From contig NZ_LR743509.1 of NCBI RefSeq assembly GCF_902712875.1, positions 3,176,001 to 3,240,000 on the forward strand: a DNA stretch of 64,000 nt. The letters are read 5' to 3'. This document shows, piece after piece, positions 44,891 to 53,205 of this stretch. Numbering within the stretch: position 1 is the first letter of the stretch; each line of letters begins with the position of its first letter. The translations under genes were made by a program, and so were the position numbers. The DNA is from Hyphomicrobium sp. ghe19. Its GTDB lineage: Bacteria > Pseudomonadota > Alphaproteobacteria > Rhizobiales > Hyphomicrobiaceae. The notes beneath the pieces are model-generated. The model was given only the letters and a program-made list of their open reading frames with translations. It was not told the origin of the DNA and did not search any database.

Positions 44891-46300
44891 ATGCCTGAAC
44901 TTCCGAGGACATTTGCGGCGTTCTCGGCCGCCAAAAGCGGCTTGCTCATGGCTGCCGTGTTTTTCGGCTCGCTCCTGACGTTTACCGGTGGCGTTCGCGC
45001 CCAAGGCCTTCCGCTCATCCGCGATGCGGAGATCGAGGCCCTGTTGCAGGACTATGCCAAACCCATTTTCCAAGCCGCGGGTTTCGGTGGCGGCCGGGTG
45101 ACGGTCCGCATCGTCAACAACGATGCGTTCAACGCGTTCGTTCTCGATGGCGGCAACGTGTTCGTGCACACGGGAACGCTGATGCAGGCCAACACTCCGA
45201 ACGAGGTCATCGGGGTTATCGCGCATGAAAGCGGGCATATCGCCGGCGGTCACATGGCGGCGCTCAGAGCGCGGATCGCGAAGGATCAGACGCGCGCGTT
45301 GCTCACTCAGGTTCTCGGCATCGGCGCAATGGTCGCGGGCGGCGTGTCAGGCGGCACCGGCGGCCGCGAGACGATGCAGGGCGGCCAGGCGCTGCTACAG
45401 GGTGGCACCAGCGTCATCATGAAGGGGCTGCTGGCAGAGCGGCGATCGCAAGAGTCGGCCGCGGACCAAGCCGGCATTCAATATCTCACCGCGACGAAGC
45501 AATCGGGCAAGGGAATGCTCGACACGTTCGAGCGGTTCAAGGAACAGGAATATCTGACGGATCAGTTTCAAGATCCTTTTGTGCGGTCTCACCCGCTTTC
45601 CGTCGACCGCTTGGCACGTTTGAACCAGCTCGCAACGACGAGCCCTTACTTCGCGCAAAAGGACCCGCCGTCCCTGCAGCTCCGCCACGATCTCATGCGG
45701 GCGAAGCTTTCGGGCTATCTTGAAAACCCGCAGACCGTGTTCAACCGATACCCCGAAAGCAATACGACGCTTCCGGCCCGCTATGCGCGGGCGATCGGGA
45801 AATTCTTCAAAGGCGGTCCTGGCGCTCTCGAAGCAGCCTTACAGGACACCGAAGGGATGATCCGCGAGAACCCGTCGTACCCCTATTTCCATGAGCTCAA
45901 GGCAGACTTCCTGATGAGGTCAGGCAAAAACGCCGCGGCAATTCCAAGCCTGCGACAATCTCTCAAGCTGGCGCCGAACAGCCCATTAATTCGCGTCGAA
46001 CTCGCAACTGCGCTGCAAAGCAGCGATAGCGCCGAGGCGCAAAAGGAAGCAGTGGAGCTATTGCGTAAAGCCCTCATAGACGATTCCGAGAACGGCCGCG
46101 CTTACAGGCTGCTCGCCAATGTATATTATAAGCAGGGGAAGTCCCCCGAAGCCGATGCCATGACGGCGCAAGCCTACTTCTACGAAGGAAACGTCAAGCA
46201 AGCGCAGCTTTTCGCGAAACGCGCGCAACTCCAGCTACGGGCGGGTTCACCCGAGTGGCTGAAAAATGACGACATCATCAATTACAAACCGCAGACTTAA
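44891..46300 (+). CDS. BepA-like periplasmic M48 metalloprotease with TPR tail
   Basis: A signal peptide (about residues 15-38, ending VRA-Q) is followed by an M48 peptidase domain. The zinc motif is HESGH at residues 112-116, and the third ligand region is ESAADQAG near residue 190. From about residue 300 TPR repeats appear (ELKADFLMRSGKNAAAIPSLRQSLKLAP, RLLANVYYKQGKSPEADAM). This is the BepA/YfgC architecture for quality control of outer-membrane protein assembly. It stands upstream of dsbA, another periplasmic folding factor. A TTGACC at about 44810 may be part of its promoter. Confidence 0.92.
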   Translation: MPELPRTFAAFSAAKSGLLMAAVFFGSLLTFTGGVRAQGLPLIRDAEIEALLQDYAKPIFQAAGFGGGRVTVRIVNNDAFNAFVLDGGNVFVHTGTLMQANTPNEVIGVIAHESGHIAGGHMAALRARIAKDQTRALLTQVLGIGAMVAGGVSGGTGGRETMQGGQALLQGGTSVIMKGLLAERRSQESAADQAGIQYLTATKQSGKGMLDTFERFKEQEYLTDQFQDPFVRSHPLSVDRLARLNQLATTSPYFAQKDPPSLQLRHDLMRAKLSGYLENPQTVFNRYPESNTTLPARYARAIGKFFKGGPGALEAALQDTEGMIRENPSYPYFHELKADFLMRSGKNAAAIPSLRQSLKLAPNSPLIRVELATALQSSDSAEAQKEAVELLRKALIDDSENGRAYRLLANVYYKQGKSPEADAMTAQAYFYEGNVKQAQLFAKRAQLQLRAGSPEWLKNDDIINYKPQT

Positions 46301-46337
46301 GCGGTTCTAAGTCGGCGACAACGCGAGATTAAATCAA

Positions 46338-47195
46338 ATGACCTTGAAGACCACATTCTGGAATACCCTCAACTTGGCCTCGACCGGCAAAAGGTGCGCC
46401 GCAGCCTTGCTCGGATTGGCTCTGCTCGGGTCGGCTTTTTCTCCGGCAGTTCACTTTGTGTCCGGAGCCGCGCGCGCCGATACGATCGCTCCGACAGCGG
46501 GTGGAACCGCTTTCACTGACGACCAGAAAAAAGCCCTTGGCGACATCATCAAAGACTACCTCGTCAAGAACCCCGAGATCATGATCGACGTGCAGAACGC
46601 GCTCGATGAGAAATCGCAGAAAGAGCAGGAAGCTCGGCTCAAGTCGTTCATGGCCGAAAATGCCAAGTCGATCTATCGCTCGCCGAACAGCTCGGTTGCG
46701 GGCAACCCCAATGGCGACATCACGGTTGTCGAATTCTTCGATTTCAACTGCGGCTACTGCAAGCACGGACTTCCCGAGGTGCAGAAGCTGATCGCCGCCG
46801 ACAAGAATGTGCGCGTCGTCTTCAAAGAGCTTCCCATCTTATCGAAGGGCTCGGAAGAGGCTGCGAAGGCCGCACTCGCAGCCAAGCGGCAGGGCAAGTA
46901 TTGGGAATTCCACCAGGCCATGCTCGGCTCCAAGGGGCAGGCCAATGAGGCGTCGTCTTTGAAGGCCGCGGAAACGCTCGGCCTCGACATGGCGAAGTTC
47001 AAAGCCGACATGGCAAGCGACGACGTGAAGAACGAGCTTTTGGAAATGATGAAGTTGGCCAAGACGATGGGCGTCAACGGCACCCCGCACTTCCTCGTCG
47101 GCGACAAATCGATTCCGGGTGCGCCGGAGGACCTCCACGAACAGCTCGAAACGCTCGTTACGGATTTCCGCAAGAACAAGTGCGCAACCTGCTGA
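46338..47195 (+). CDS. DsbA-family thiol:disulfide oxidoreductase
   Basis: An unusually long N-terminus with a hydrophobic segment (about residues 22-46, ending ARA-D) exports the protein. An N-terminal helical stretch (DDQKKALGDIIKDYLVKNPE) typical of ScsC/alphaproteobacterial DsbA follows. The thioredoxin-like domain has the active site C138-G-Y-C141 in FFDFNCGYCK and the cis-Pro loop in VNGTPHFLVG. It also ends in a second Cys pair, KCATC (C282 and C285), which is not part of the standard fold. It should oxidise or isomerise periplasmic disulfides. It lies 37 bases after the BepA-like gene, so the two may form a transcript. Confidence 0.92.
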   Translation: MTLKTTFWNTLNLASTGKRCAAALLGLALLGSAFSPAVHFVSGAARADTIAPTAGGTAFTDDQKKALGDIIKDYLVKNPEIMIDVQNALDEKSQKEQEARLKSFMAENAKSIYRSPNSSVAGNPNGDITVVEFFDFNCGYCKHGLPEVQKLIAADKNVRVVFKELPILSKGSEEAAKAALAAKRQGKYWEFHQAMLGSKGQANEASSLKAAETLGLDMAKFKADMASDDVKNELLEMMKLAKTMGVNGTPHFLVGDKSIPGAPEDLHEQLETLVTDFRKNKCATC

Positions 47196-47249
47196 GCCTG
47201 CTCGCGCGAAATCTCGAGTTGTCGCAGCTAGTTACCATATTTTGCACGT

Positions 47250-47279
47250 CAAAGTGCGCGGCCCTGCCCGCGCACTTTG
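47250..47279 (+). terminator. Strong hairpin after the dsbA-type gene
   Basis: CAAAGTGCGCG (47250-47260) and CGCGCACTTTG (47269-47279) pair perfectly over 11 bases with an 8-base loop. It is 55 bases past the stop. T-richness after the stem is poor, so it may be a partial terminator or mRNA 3' end stabiliser before aroQ. Confidence 0.65.
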
Positions 47280-47359
47280 CGCATTCGTAGAAAGCTGATA
47301 GACCCAGGGCTCCGCAATTGGCTCGGGCGTCAGTCCGGTGCCCGAACGGCCTCCAAAAC

Positions 47360-47815
47360 ATGACATCCCACGTTTACGTTCTGAACGGACCCAATCTAAA
47401 TATGCTCGGCGTTCGGGAACCAGAAGTCTATGGTACCGAGACGCTCGACGATCTTCGCATCCGCACGGAAAAGGCGGCGGCGAAGAACGGGCTTTCAGTA
47501 GATTTCCGGCAGTCCAACATCGAGGGGGAAATCGTGAGCTGGGTGCAGGAGGCGCGCGGCAAAGCGAAGGGCATCATCATCAACGCGGGCGGGTACACCC
47601 ACACGTCCGTCGCCATTCTCGATGCCTTGCAAGCCGTCGGCCTTCCCGTCGTCGAGGTTCATCTCTCGAACATCTTCCGGCGGGATCAGTTTCGCCAGCA
47701 TTCCTACATTTCACTCGCCGCGACGGGCGTGATCTGCGGCCTTGGCGCCAAGGGCTACGAACTTGCCATCGAGGCGATGGCCAACATCGTGAACAAATCC
47801 ACAAGCAAAGCGTGA
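47360..47815 (+). CDS. aroQ: 3-dehydroquinate dehydratase, type II
   Basis: AroQ catalyses the third step of the shikimate pathway. Signatures: VLNGPNLNMLGVREPEVYG at the N-terminus, then RQSNIEGEIVSWVQEA, IIINAGGYTHTSVAILDAL, VEVHLSNIFRRDQFRQHSYIS and the C-terminal GLGAKGYELAIEAM. Tyr in VYGTET and His in EVHLSN are active-site residues. ATG 47360 gives 151 aa, the normal length. It heads aroQ-accB-accC, a widespread arrangement. Confidence 0.95.
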   Translation: MTSHVYVLNGPNLNMLGVREPEVYGTETLDDLRIRTEKAAAKNGLSVDFRQSNIEGEIVSWVQEARGKAKGIIINAGGYTHTSVAILDALQAVGLPVVEVHLSNIFRRDQFRQHSYISLAATGVICGLGAKGYELAIEAMANIVNKSTSKA

Positions 47816-47875
47816 CGCCGAACCCCGAGCTTACGCTATAAGACGCACGCCAACAAAATCGAGGACACGGGACTG

Positions 47876-48364
47876 ATGAGCGCAAAAGACCAAGGGCCGA
47901 AAGCGGGAAGCGCCGAAGGTCAGATGATCCGCGAGCTCGCCGAGCTTTTGAACGCTACGGGGCTGACGGAAATCGAGATCGAAAAGAGCGGTCTCAAGGT
48001 TCGCGTCGCGAAGACCATTTCGATTACGGCCGCGCCGCAGGCTTATGCCCCGGCTCCCGTCGCCGCCCCGTCGGCTCCCGCAAGCGATGCAAAGCCGCCG
48101 GCCGCCGCTCCCGGCGATCTGTCGAAGCATCCCGGCGCCGTAAAGTCGCCGATGGTTGGCACCGCCTACCGCTCGCCGGAACCGGGCGCCCCATTGTTTT
48201 GTGAAGTCGGCAGCAAGGTCAATCAGGGCGATACGCTGCTGATCATCGAAGCCATGAAGACAATGAATCAGATACCGGCTCCGCGCAGCGGCACCGTCAA
48301 AGCCATCCTCATCGAAAACGCTCAGCCCGTCGAGTATGGCGAGCCGCTGATCATCATAGAATAG
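47876..48364 (+). CDS. accB: Biotin carboxyl carrier protein of acetyl-CoA carboxylase
   Basis: An N-terminal helical part ([28 protein letters not shown]) and an Ala/Pro linker precede the biotinyl domain. The biotinylated Lys lies in [12 protein letters not shown], and the thumb-like loop [16 protein letters not shown] is the bacterial BCCP hallmark. It carries CO2 from AccC to the AccAD transferase in fatty-acid synthesis. accC follows 41 bases downstream. Confidence 0.96.
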   Translation: MSAKDQGPKAGSAEGQMIRELAELLNATGLTEIEIEKSGLKVRVAKTISITAAPQAYAPAPVAAPSAPASDAKPPAAAPGDLSKHPGAVKSPMVGTAYRSPEPGAPLFCEVGSKVNQGDTLLIIEAMKTMNQIPAPRSGTVKAILIENAQPVEYGEPLIIIE

Positions 48365-48405
48365 AGCGCTACCGGTAGCCCCGGCAAAGACGCCCTGGAG
48401 TGCAA

Positions 48406-49746
48406 ATGTTCGATAAGATACTGATTGCCAATCGAGGAGAGATCGCGCTGCGGATACAGCGCGCCTGCCGAGAACTTGGGATCGCAACGGTCGCCGTCCA
48501 TTCAACCGCTGATGCCGACGCCATGCACGTAAGGCTCGCGGACGAAAGCGTCTGCATCGGACCGCCTTCGGCGCGCGAGAGCTATCTCAACATTCCAGCA
48601 CTCGTCACGGCTTGCGAAATCACCGGCGCGGATGCCGTCCATCCCGGCTACGGGTTCCTATCGGAGAATGCGCGTTTCGCGGAGATTCTCGAAGAGCACA
48701 AGATCACCTTCATCGGTCCGACGTCCGAGCACATCCGGATCATGGGCGACAAGATCGAGGCGAAGGAAACGGCGAAGAAGCTCGGCATTCCCGTCGTGCC
48801 CGGTTCGGCCGGCGCGGTGACCAGCGAAACCGAAGCGATGAAGATCGCCAAGGAAATGGGCTTTCCCGTACTCATCAAAGCGGCGGCAGGCGGCGGCGGC
48901 CGCGGGATGAAAGTCGCGACGTCGGCTGCAGACCTCGGCATGGCGCTATCGACGGCGCGGTCGGAAGCCAAGGCCGCCTTCAACGACGACGCCGTCTATA
49001 TCGAGAAATATCTTCAGAAGCCCCGGCATATCGAAATTCAGGTTTTCGGAGACGGCAAAGGCGACGCCGTCCACCTCGGTGAACGCGACTGCTCGCTGCA
49101 GCGCCGGCACCAGAAAGTTCTCGAGGAAAGCCCGTCGCCGGCTCTCAACGCGGCCCAGCGCCAGAAGATCGGCACGACCGTCGCGGAAGCGATGAAGAAG
49201 ATCAAGTATCGCGGCGCCGGGACTGTCGAGTTCCTCTTCGAGGACGGCGAATTCTACTTCATCGAGATGAACACCCGCCTGCAGGTCGAGCATCCGGTTA
49301 CCGAGATGGTCACCGGGACGGATCTCGTGCTCGAGCAAATCCGAGTGGCGGCCGGGCTGCCGTTAAGCTTCACGCAGGACGACATCGAGCTCAAGGGGCA
49401 CGCGATCGAGTGCCGTATCTGCGCCGAAAACCCGAAGGATTTTCGCCCGTCGCCGGGCCAGATCACATATTGGCACCCGCCGGGCGGTCTTGGCGTCAGG
49501 GTCGACAGCGGCGTTTACCAGGGTTACCGGATTCCGCCCTTCTACGACAGCCTCATCGGGAAGCTCATTGTTACGGGCAAGACGCGCAACGACGCCCTGA
49601 TGCGTTTGCGCCGCGCTCTGGCAGAGTTCGTCATAGACGGCATTGAAACGACGATCCCGCTGTTCCAGGATCTTGTTAAAGACCCCGACATCGTAAATGG
49701 CGTCTACGATATTCACTGGCTCGAAAAACATTTAGGGATGAAGTAG
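48406..49746 (+). CDS. accC: Biotin carboxylase subunit of acetyl-CoA carboxylase
   Basis: The start is ATG 48406 (MFDKILIANRGEIALR) with GGAG five bases upstream; a GTG two codons earlier is in frame. The ATP-grasp loop is KAAAGGGGRGMK, and catalytic regions are VHLGERDCSLQRRHQKVLEESPS and FYFIEMNTRLQVEHPVTE. It carboxylates biotin on AccB using ATP and bicarbonate. Length (446 aa) matches the family. Confidence 0.97.
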   Translation: MFDKILIANRGEIALRIQRACRELGIATVAVHSTADADAMHVRLADESVCIGPPSARESYLNIPALVTACEITGADAVHPGYGFLSENARFAEILEEHKITFIGPTSEHIRIMGDKIEAKETAKKLGIPVVPGSAGAVTSETEAMKIAKEMGFPVLIKAAAGGGGRGMKVATSAADLGMALSTARSEAKAAFNDDAVYIEKYLQKPRHIEIQVFGDGKGDAVHLGERDCSLQRRHQKVLEESPSPALNAAQRQKIGTTVAEAMKKIKYRGAGTVEFLFEDGEFYFIEMNTRLQVEHPVTEMVTGTDLVLEQIRVAAGLPLSFTQDDIELKGHAIECRICAENPKDFRPSPGQITYWHPPGGLGVRVDSGVYQGYRIPPFYDSLIGKLIVTGKTRNDALMRLRRALAEFVIDGIETTIPLFQDLVKDPDIVNGVYDIHWLEKHLGMK

Positions 49747-49749
49747 ACT

Positions 49750-50490
49750 TTGCCTCTGCGCGATATGTTCCGCGCGCGTCCGAGAGTTCGCTTGGCAATT
49801 GGCAGCATGGCGTCGCGCGACGACCCGATGTTCGAGATCACGCCGCAGGTTCTCCTGAAAGCCTATAGCTGCGGCATTTTTCCAATGGCAGAAAGCGCGG
49901 ATGATCCTGCGCTTTACTGGATCGAGCCGCAGCAGCGCGGCGTCCTGCCCCTCGATGGGTTGCATATTCCCCGCCGTCTCCTCAGAACGGTCAGAACGAC
50001 CCCTTTCAGGGTTACGGTCGACACCGACTATGAACGCGTGATCGATGGTTGCGCAGCGCCCCGCGCCGGCCGGATGTCGACCTGGATCAACACGCGCATC
50101 CGCACGCTCTATCGCGAGCTTTTCGACATCGGCGCCTGTCACACCGTCGAGGTTTGGAACGGTGACGTGTTGGTTGGCGGCCTTTATGGCGTGGCGCTGA
50201 AGAGCGCGTTCTTCGGCGAGAGCATGTTCTCGACCGAGCGCGACGCCTCAAAAATCGCGCTCGTGCATCTGGCGGCCCGGCTGATCAAAGGTGGCTTCAC
50301 ACTGCTCGATACGCAATTCGTCACTGAGCATTTGCGTCAATTCGGAACCATCGAACTCGACCGTAGCGCTTTCCAGCGGCAGCTCGAAATCGCGCTCGAG
50401 AAAAATGCGGATTTTTATGCCTTGCGGCCTGACGCTTCGGGAGCTGAGGTCGCAGCGATATTTTCGTCCGAGCATTCGCGCCAAGCGTAG
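49750..50490 (+). CDS. aat: Leucyl/phenylalanyl-tRNA-protein transferase
   Basis: Aat adds Leu or Phe to proteins with N-terminal Arg/Lys, feeding the N-end-rule pathway. The sequence has [98 protein letters not shown] and [16 protein letters not shown], all family hallmarks. The frame opens with TTG three bases after accC; ATG at 49807 ([14 protein letters not shown]) is a likelier start. A short segment near its C-terminus recurs at 52728-52766. Confidence 0.94.
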   Translation: MPLRDMFRARPRVRLAIGSMASRDDPMFEITPQVLLKAYSCGIFPMAESADDPALYWIEPQQRGVLPLDGLHIPRRLLRTVRTTPFRVTVDTDYERVIDGCAAPRAGRMSTWINTRIRTLYRELFDIGACHTVEVWNGDVLVGGLYGVALKSAFFGESMFSTERDASKIALVHLAARLIKGGFTLLDTQFVTEHLRQFGTIELDRSAFQRQLEIALEKNADFYALRPDASGAEVAAIFSSEHSRQA

Positions 50491-50520
50491 CCGCCCACGA
50501 ACGAACCTTGCGCCGACCGC

Positions 50521-51204
50521 ATGTTCCAGACGAAGGGCGCGTGGCTCGATATCGACGGCGATGGTCAAGGAGGTTGCGCCATTGCTCTGAAACCTCGACG
50601 GCATAGGAATGGCGACCGGCTGCTTACACGCGCGGATCTGCCGAGCGATACAGCCTCTCTCGCCCGTTATCTCATCGGCAAGATCGTGGTGCGCGAACTT
50701 TCTGATGGCATCGTCAGCGGTCGGATTGTCGAGACCGAGGCGTATGTCGTCGGCGACGCGGCGGGCCATGCCTACCGGGGAATGACCCCGCGCAATGGTT
50801 CGCTGTTTCTCGAACGTGGGCACGCCTATATTTATTTCGCTTACGGCAGCTCGTACATGCTGAATGTCTCGAGCGAGGCGCGCGGGATTGGAGCCGGCGT
50901 CTTGATCAGGGCGCTCGAACCGGTCGAAGGCATCCCGATCATGCGGGTCAATCGCGGCATCGAGCGCTTGCGCGACTTGGCACGGGGTCCCGGAAGACTG
51001 GCTGCGGCTCTCCGGATTGACCGTCAGCTCGACGGGCTCGATCTTTGCCGAAAGGGCCCTTTGTGGCTCGGCCGTGATGACCACGAACCCGGCGATATCG
51101 GGCAGAGCATTCGGATCGGCATTTCGCGTGATGCGGACCGCCCCCTGCGATTTTATTTTCGGGACAATCCGTTTGTCAGCGGTTCAAGATCTCTGAATCA
51201 GTAA
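50521..51204 (+). CDS. 3-methyladenine DNA glycosylase, AAG/MPG family
   Basis: This base-excision enzyme removes alkylated purines. Motifs include LARYLIGKIVVRE, RIVETEAYVVGDAAGHAYRGMTPRN (catalytic Glu in ETEAY), YIYFAYGSSYMLNVSSE, GAGVLIRALEP and LARGPGRLAAAL. The start is unclear. The ATG at 50521 gives a poor N-terminus. A perfect AAGGAGG at 50567-50573 lies seven bases before an in-frame ATT at 50581, and CTG at 50587 is another option. It follows aat by 30 bases. Confidence 0.9.
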   Translation: MFQTKGAWLDIDGDGQGGCAIALKPRRHRNGDRLLTRADLPSDTASLARYLIGKIVVRELSDGIVSGRIVETEAYVVGDAAGHAYRGMTPRNGSLFLERGHAYIYFAYGSSYMLNVSSEARGIGAGVLIRALEPVEGIPIMRVNRGIERLRDLARGPGRLAAALRIDRQLDGLDLCRKGPLWLGRDDHEPGDIGQSIRIGISRDADRPLRFYFRDNPFVSGSRSLNQ

Positions 51205-51245
51205 GAGGCCGCCGTAAAATATCCCTGCCGGCGTTGCGGCTCTCC

Positions 51246-51263
51246 CTCCCACTCGATCGTGCC
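51246..51263. repeat. 18-bp copy of the guaA 3' end
   Basis: The 18 bases from 51246 are identical to 53209-53226, the last codons of guaA (reverse strand TIEWE), in the same orientation 1,963 bp apart. On the minus strand the local reading is MKPQGTIEWEGEPQ, compared with KPPGTIEWE at the end of GuaA, so similarity extends a few codons. It lies between the glycosylase gene and the GGDEF gene and looks like a remnant of a duplicated gene end. Confidence 0.65.
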
Positions 51264-51292
51264 TTGCGGCTTCATCAACTCCGAGGCAACGC

Positions 51293-52507
51293 CTAGCCAG
51301 TCTTGAGTCTGACAAGGTCGATAGGGCCGCGCTGACCGTCCTGCAACGGCCGGATGTGAGCCAGGAATTCAATCTTGCCTGAATTGACGGCGACCCGGTC
51401 GCGGCCGTTCCTCTTGGCAGCATAGAGTGCATCGTCGGCGTCGCGTAGCAGCGTTTCGAAGTCGGTGGCGGCATCCTCGGAACAGGAAACGCCGGCGCTG
51501 ACGGTACTGTTGAATGAGCCGCCATTTCCGGTGAAATTGCGTTTGGCGAGGCGCATGCGCACGACGTCCGCGAGAAGCGCCGCTGTGACGAGTGAGGCGC
51601 CCGGCACCAGCATCGCAAACTCCTCGCCACCGAGCCGCGCTGCTAGTCCTTTCGACGGAGAGGAGAGCTTTAGAATCTCCCCGAAAGTTCGCAGCACCTC
51701 GTCGCCGGCCAGATGTCCATGAACATCATTGATAACCTTGAAACGATCGATATCGAAAATGACGAGCGCGGCGGGTCCTTCGATGTCCGCGACATGGCTG
51801 AGTAGCGCGCGCCTATTGAGCAAGCCCGTCAGAGGATCGGTTTCGGCATCGCGCTTGTGGCCGCGTGCCAACCGTGCCTGGTTAAGCGCCAAGGAAAGAG
51901 CGCCGATGCCTGCGAGGGTGGTCAAGCATACGGCGATGTTGAGATCCTCTGCCCAGTTCGACGGGATCTGCGACAGCCGCCATTCGCCGGCATCGAGCAG
52001 CAAGATTGCACAAGGAACGAAGGAGAGCCCTGTCAGGATATAAAGAACTGTCAGCAGTGTGATGGCTAGCCGGGCTTCGGCGCGGCCGCGCCAGTAGTCC
52101 CTGGCCGTTACAAGCAGGATCACCGTCGCCGCAATATTCAGCACGATGATGGAGGCACCGTTGTAGCCAGCCAGCATGGGAACTGCGATGGCTGTGGAAG
52201 AAGTAACCGCGATGATGCCCACGCCGCGCCAGGGGAAAACGCCGGTGCGAAACTCCCGGCCGGCACCGAAAACGAAGGCGAGGCCAGTCAGCAAGATCGT
52301 GTATCCGGCCGCGCCGAGCACCGGAGACATTGTGTTTGCGTACCAGCTATAGACGAGCACGCCGAGTGCCATGAAGGAAACGCCGAGCTTCCAGGCAATC
52401 AGGAAGTGTTCCGTCCTGGAGACAAGCCAGCTGACGAAAAAGGTGATCGCCAATCCGAAGCCGGAAAGCACAAAAGCCGTCAGGAGCGAATGATAGTCCA
52501 ACGGCAC
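51293..52507 (-). CDS. Membrane GGDEF diguanylate cyclase
   Basis: About seven membrane helices fill residues 5-225, with no recognised sensor motif. A GGDEF domain follows: DPLTGLLNRRALLSHV, IFDIDRFKVINDVHGHLAGDEVL and the signature GGEEF in RLGGEEFAMLVPG. The catalytic motif is intact, so it should make c-di-GMP. The RxxD inhibitory site expected five residues ahead of GGEEF is not seen, so product inhibition may be weak. It is a lone gene between apparent remnants of other genes and may have arrived through the rearrangement there. Confidence 0.9.
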   Translation of the reverse strand: MPLDYHSLLTAFVLSGFGLAITFFVSWLVSRTEHFLIAWKLGVSFMALGVLVYSWYANTMSPVLGAAGYTILLTGLAFVFGAGREFRTGVFPWRGVGIIAVTSSTAIAVPMLAGYNGASIIVLNIAATVILLVTARDYWRGRAEARLAITLLTVLYILTGLSFVPCAILLLDAGEWRLSQIPSNWAEDLNIAVCLTTLAGIGALSLALNQARLARGHKRDAETDPLTGLLNRRALLSHVADIEGPAALVIFDIDRFKVINDVHGHLAGDEVLRTFGEILKLSSPSKGLAARLGGEEFAMLVPGASLVTAALLADVVRMRLAKRNFTGNGGSFNSTVSAGVSCSEDAATDFETLLRDADDALYAAKRNGRDRVAVNSGKIEFLAHIRPLQDGQRGPIDLVRLKTG

Positions 52508-52727
52508 GGCAGGACTCTGGAATGGTTGGCGAAAGCGCGTGGACTATCTATTTGGCTACCATTGCAAAAAGCTTAAGCCTGCGGCGTCGAACCTGATCTA
52601 TCGCGCCGAAAGGATGCCGCTTGGCAGCATTACCTCGCTCACGCATCCATCCACGGATTTGGCCCTTCCCCCCTACCCCAGCGGCATCGGGTTGTGGGTG
52701 CGCACCAATTGCAACGTAACGGGGTCA

Positions 52728-52766
52728 GACGCTTCGGGTGCCGAGCTCGCCGCAATTTTCTCGTCC
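52728..52766 (+). repeat. Diverged copy of the aat 3' end
   Basis: By eye 32 of 39 bases match 50431-50469 in aat. The encoded DASGAELAAIFSS matches [13 protein letters not shown] of Aat at 12 of 13 residues in the same frame. It is followed directly by the LysR remnant. The similarity stops abruptly at both ends. Together with the guaA-like 18-mer it points to a duplicated aat-guaA junction. Confidence 0.65.
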
Positions 52767-53197
52767 ATGGGGTGCTGCTTCCAGCGCCAGCGAGCGGGGC
52801 AGCTTGCCGTTTGCTCGCCGTCTTACCGGGACCGGTTCGGGATACCACTGCATCCAAGCGAACTCTCGGCGCATCGTTGCATCGGTTGGCGGCCCGCCCA
52901 AAGGCTGCGCCCTATCGATGGGAGTTTGCGGAGCACGGCAAAGAATTCAGCGTCTCCGTCGCGCCGGAGATCACCACCAACGACATGGCGCTGATGATAA
53001 AGCTCTCCGTCGCCGGCGCAGGCATCACCTTCGGTATGGAGGAGAGTTTTCGCCCCGCACTCGAGCGCGGTGAACTCGTATCCGTTCTGGAAGACTACTG
53101 CCCGCGCTTTGCCGGCTTTTATCTCTACTATCCGAGCCGCAGGAATTTAGCGCCGAAGTTGCGCGCCCTGATCGATCACCTGCAACAGGTCAGGTGA
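52767..53197 (+). pseudogene. LysR-family regulator fragment, truncated and frameshifted
   Basis: Two frames together make the C-terminal half of a LysR substrate-binding domain. The first frame, from about 52797, reads GQLAVCSPSYRDRFGIPLHPSELSAHRCIGWRP. The second, from about 52905 to the TGA at 53197, reads APYRWEFAEHGKEFSVSV, then ITTNDMALMIKLSVAGAGITFGMEE and LAPKLRALIDHL. The shift lies near 52890-52905. There is no helix-turn-helix and no start, so it cannot bind DNA. The remnant faces guaA, whose stop is eight bases away. A sequencing error could explain the shift but not the missing N-terminal half. Confidence 0.75.
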
Positions 53198-53205
53198 TTC
53201 CACTG

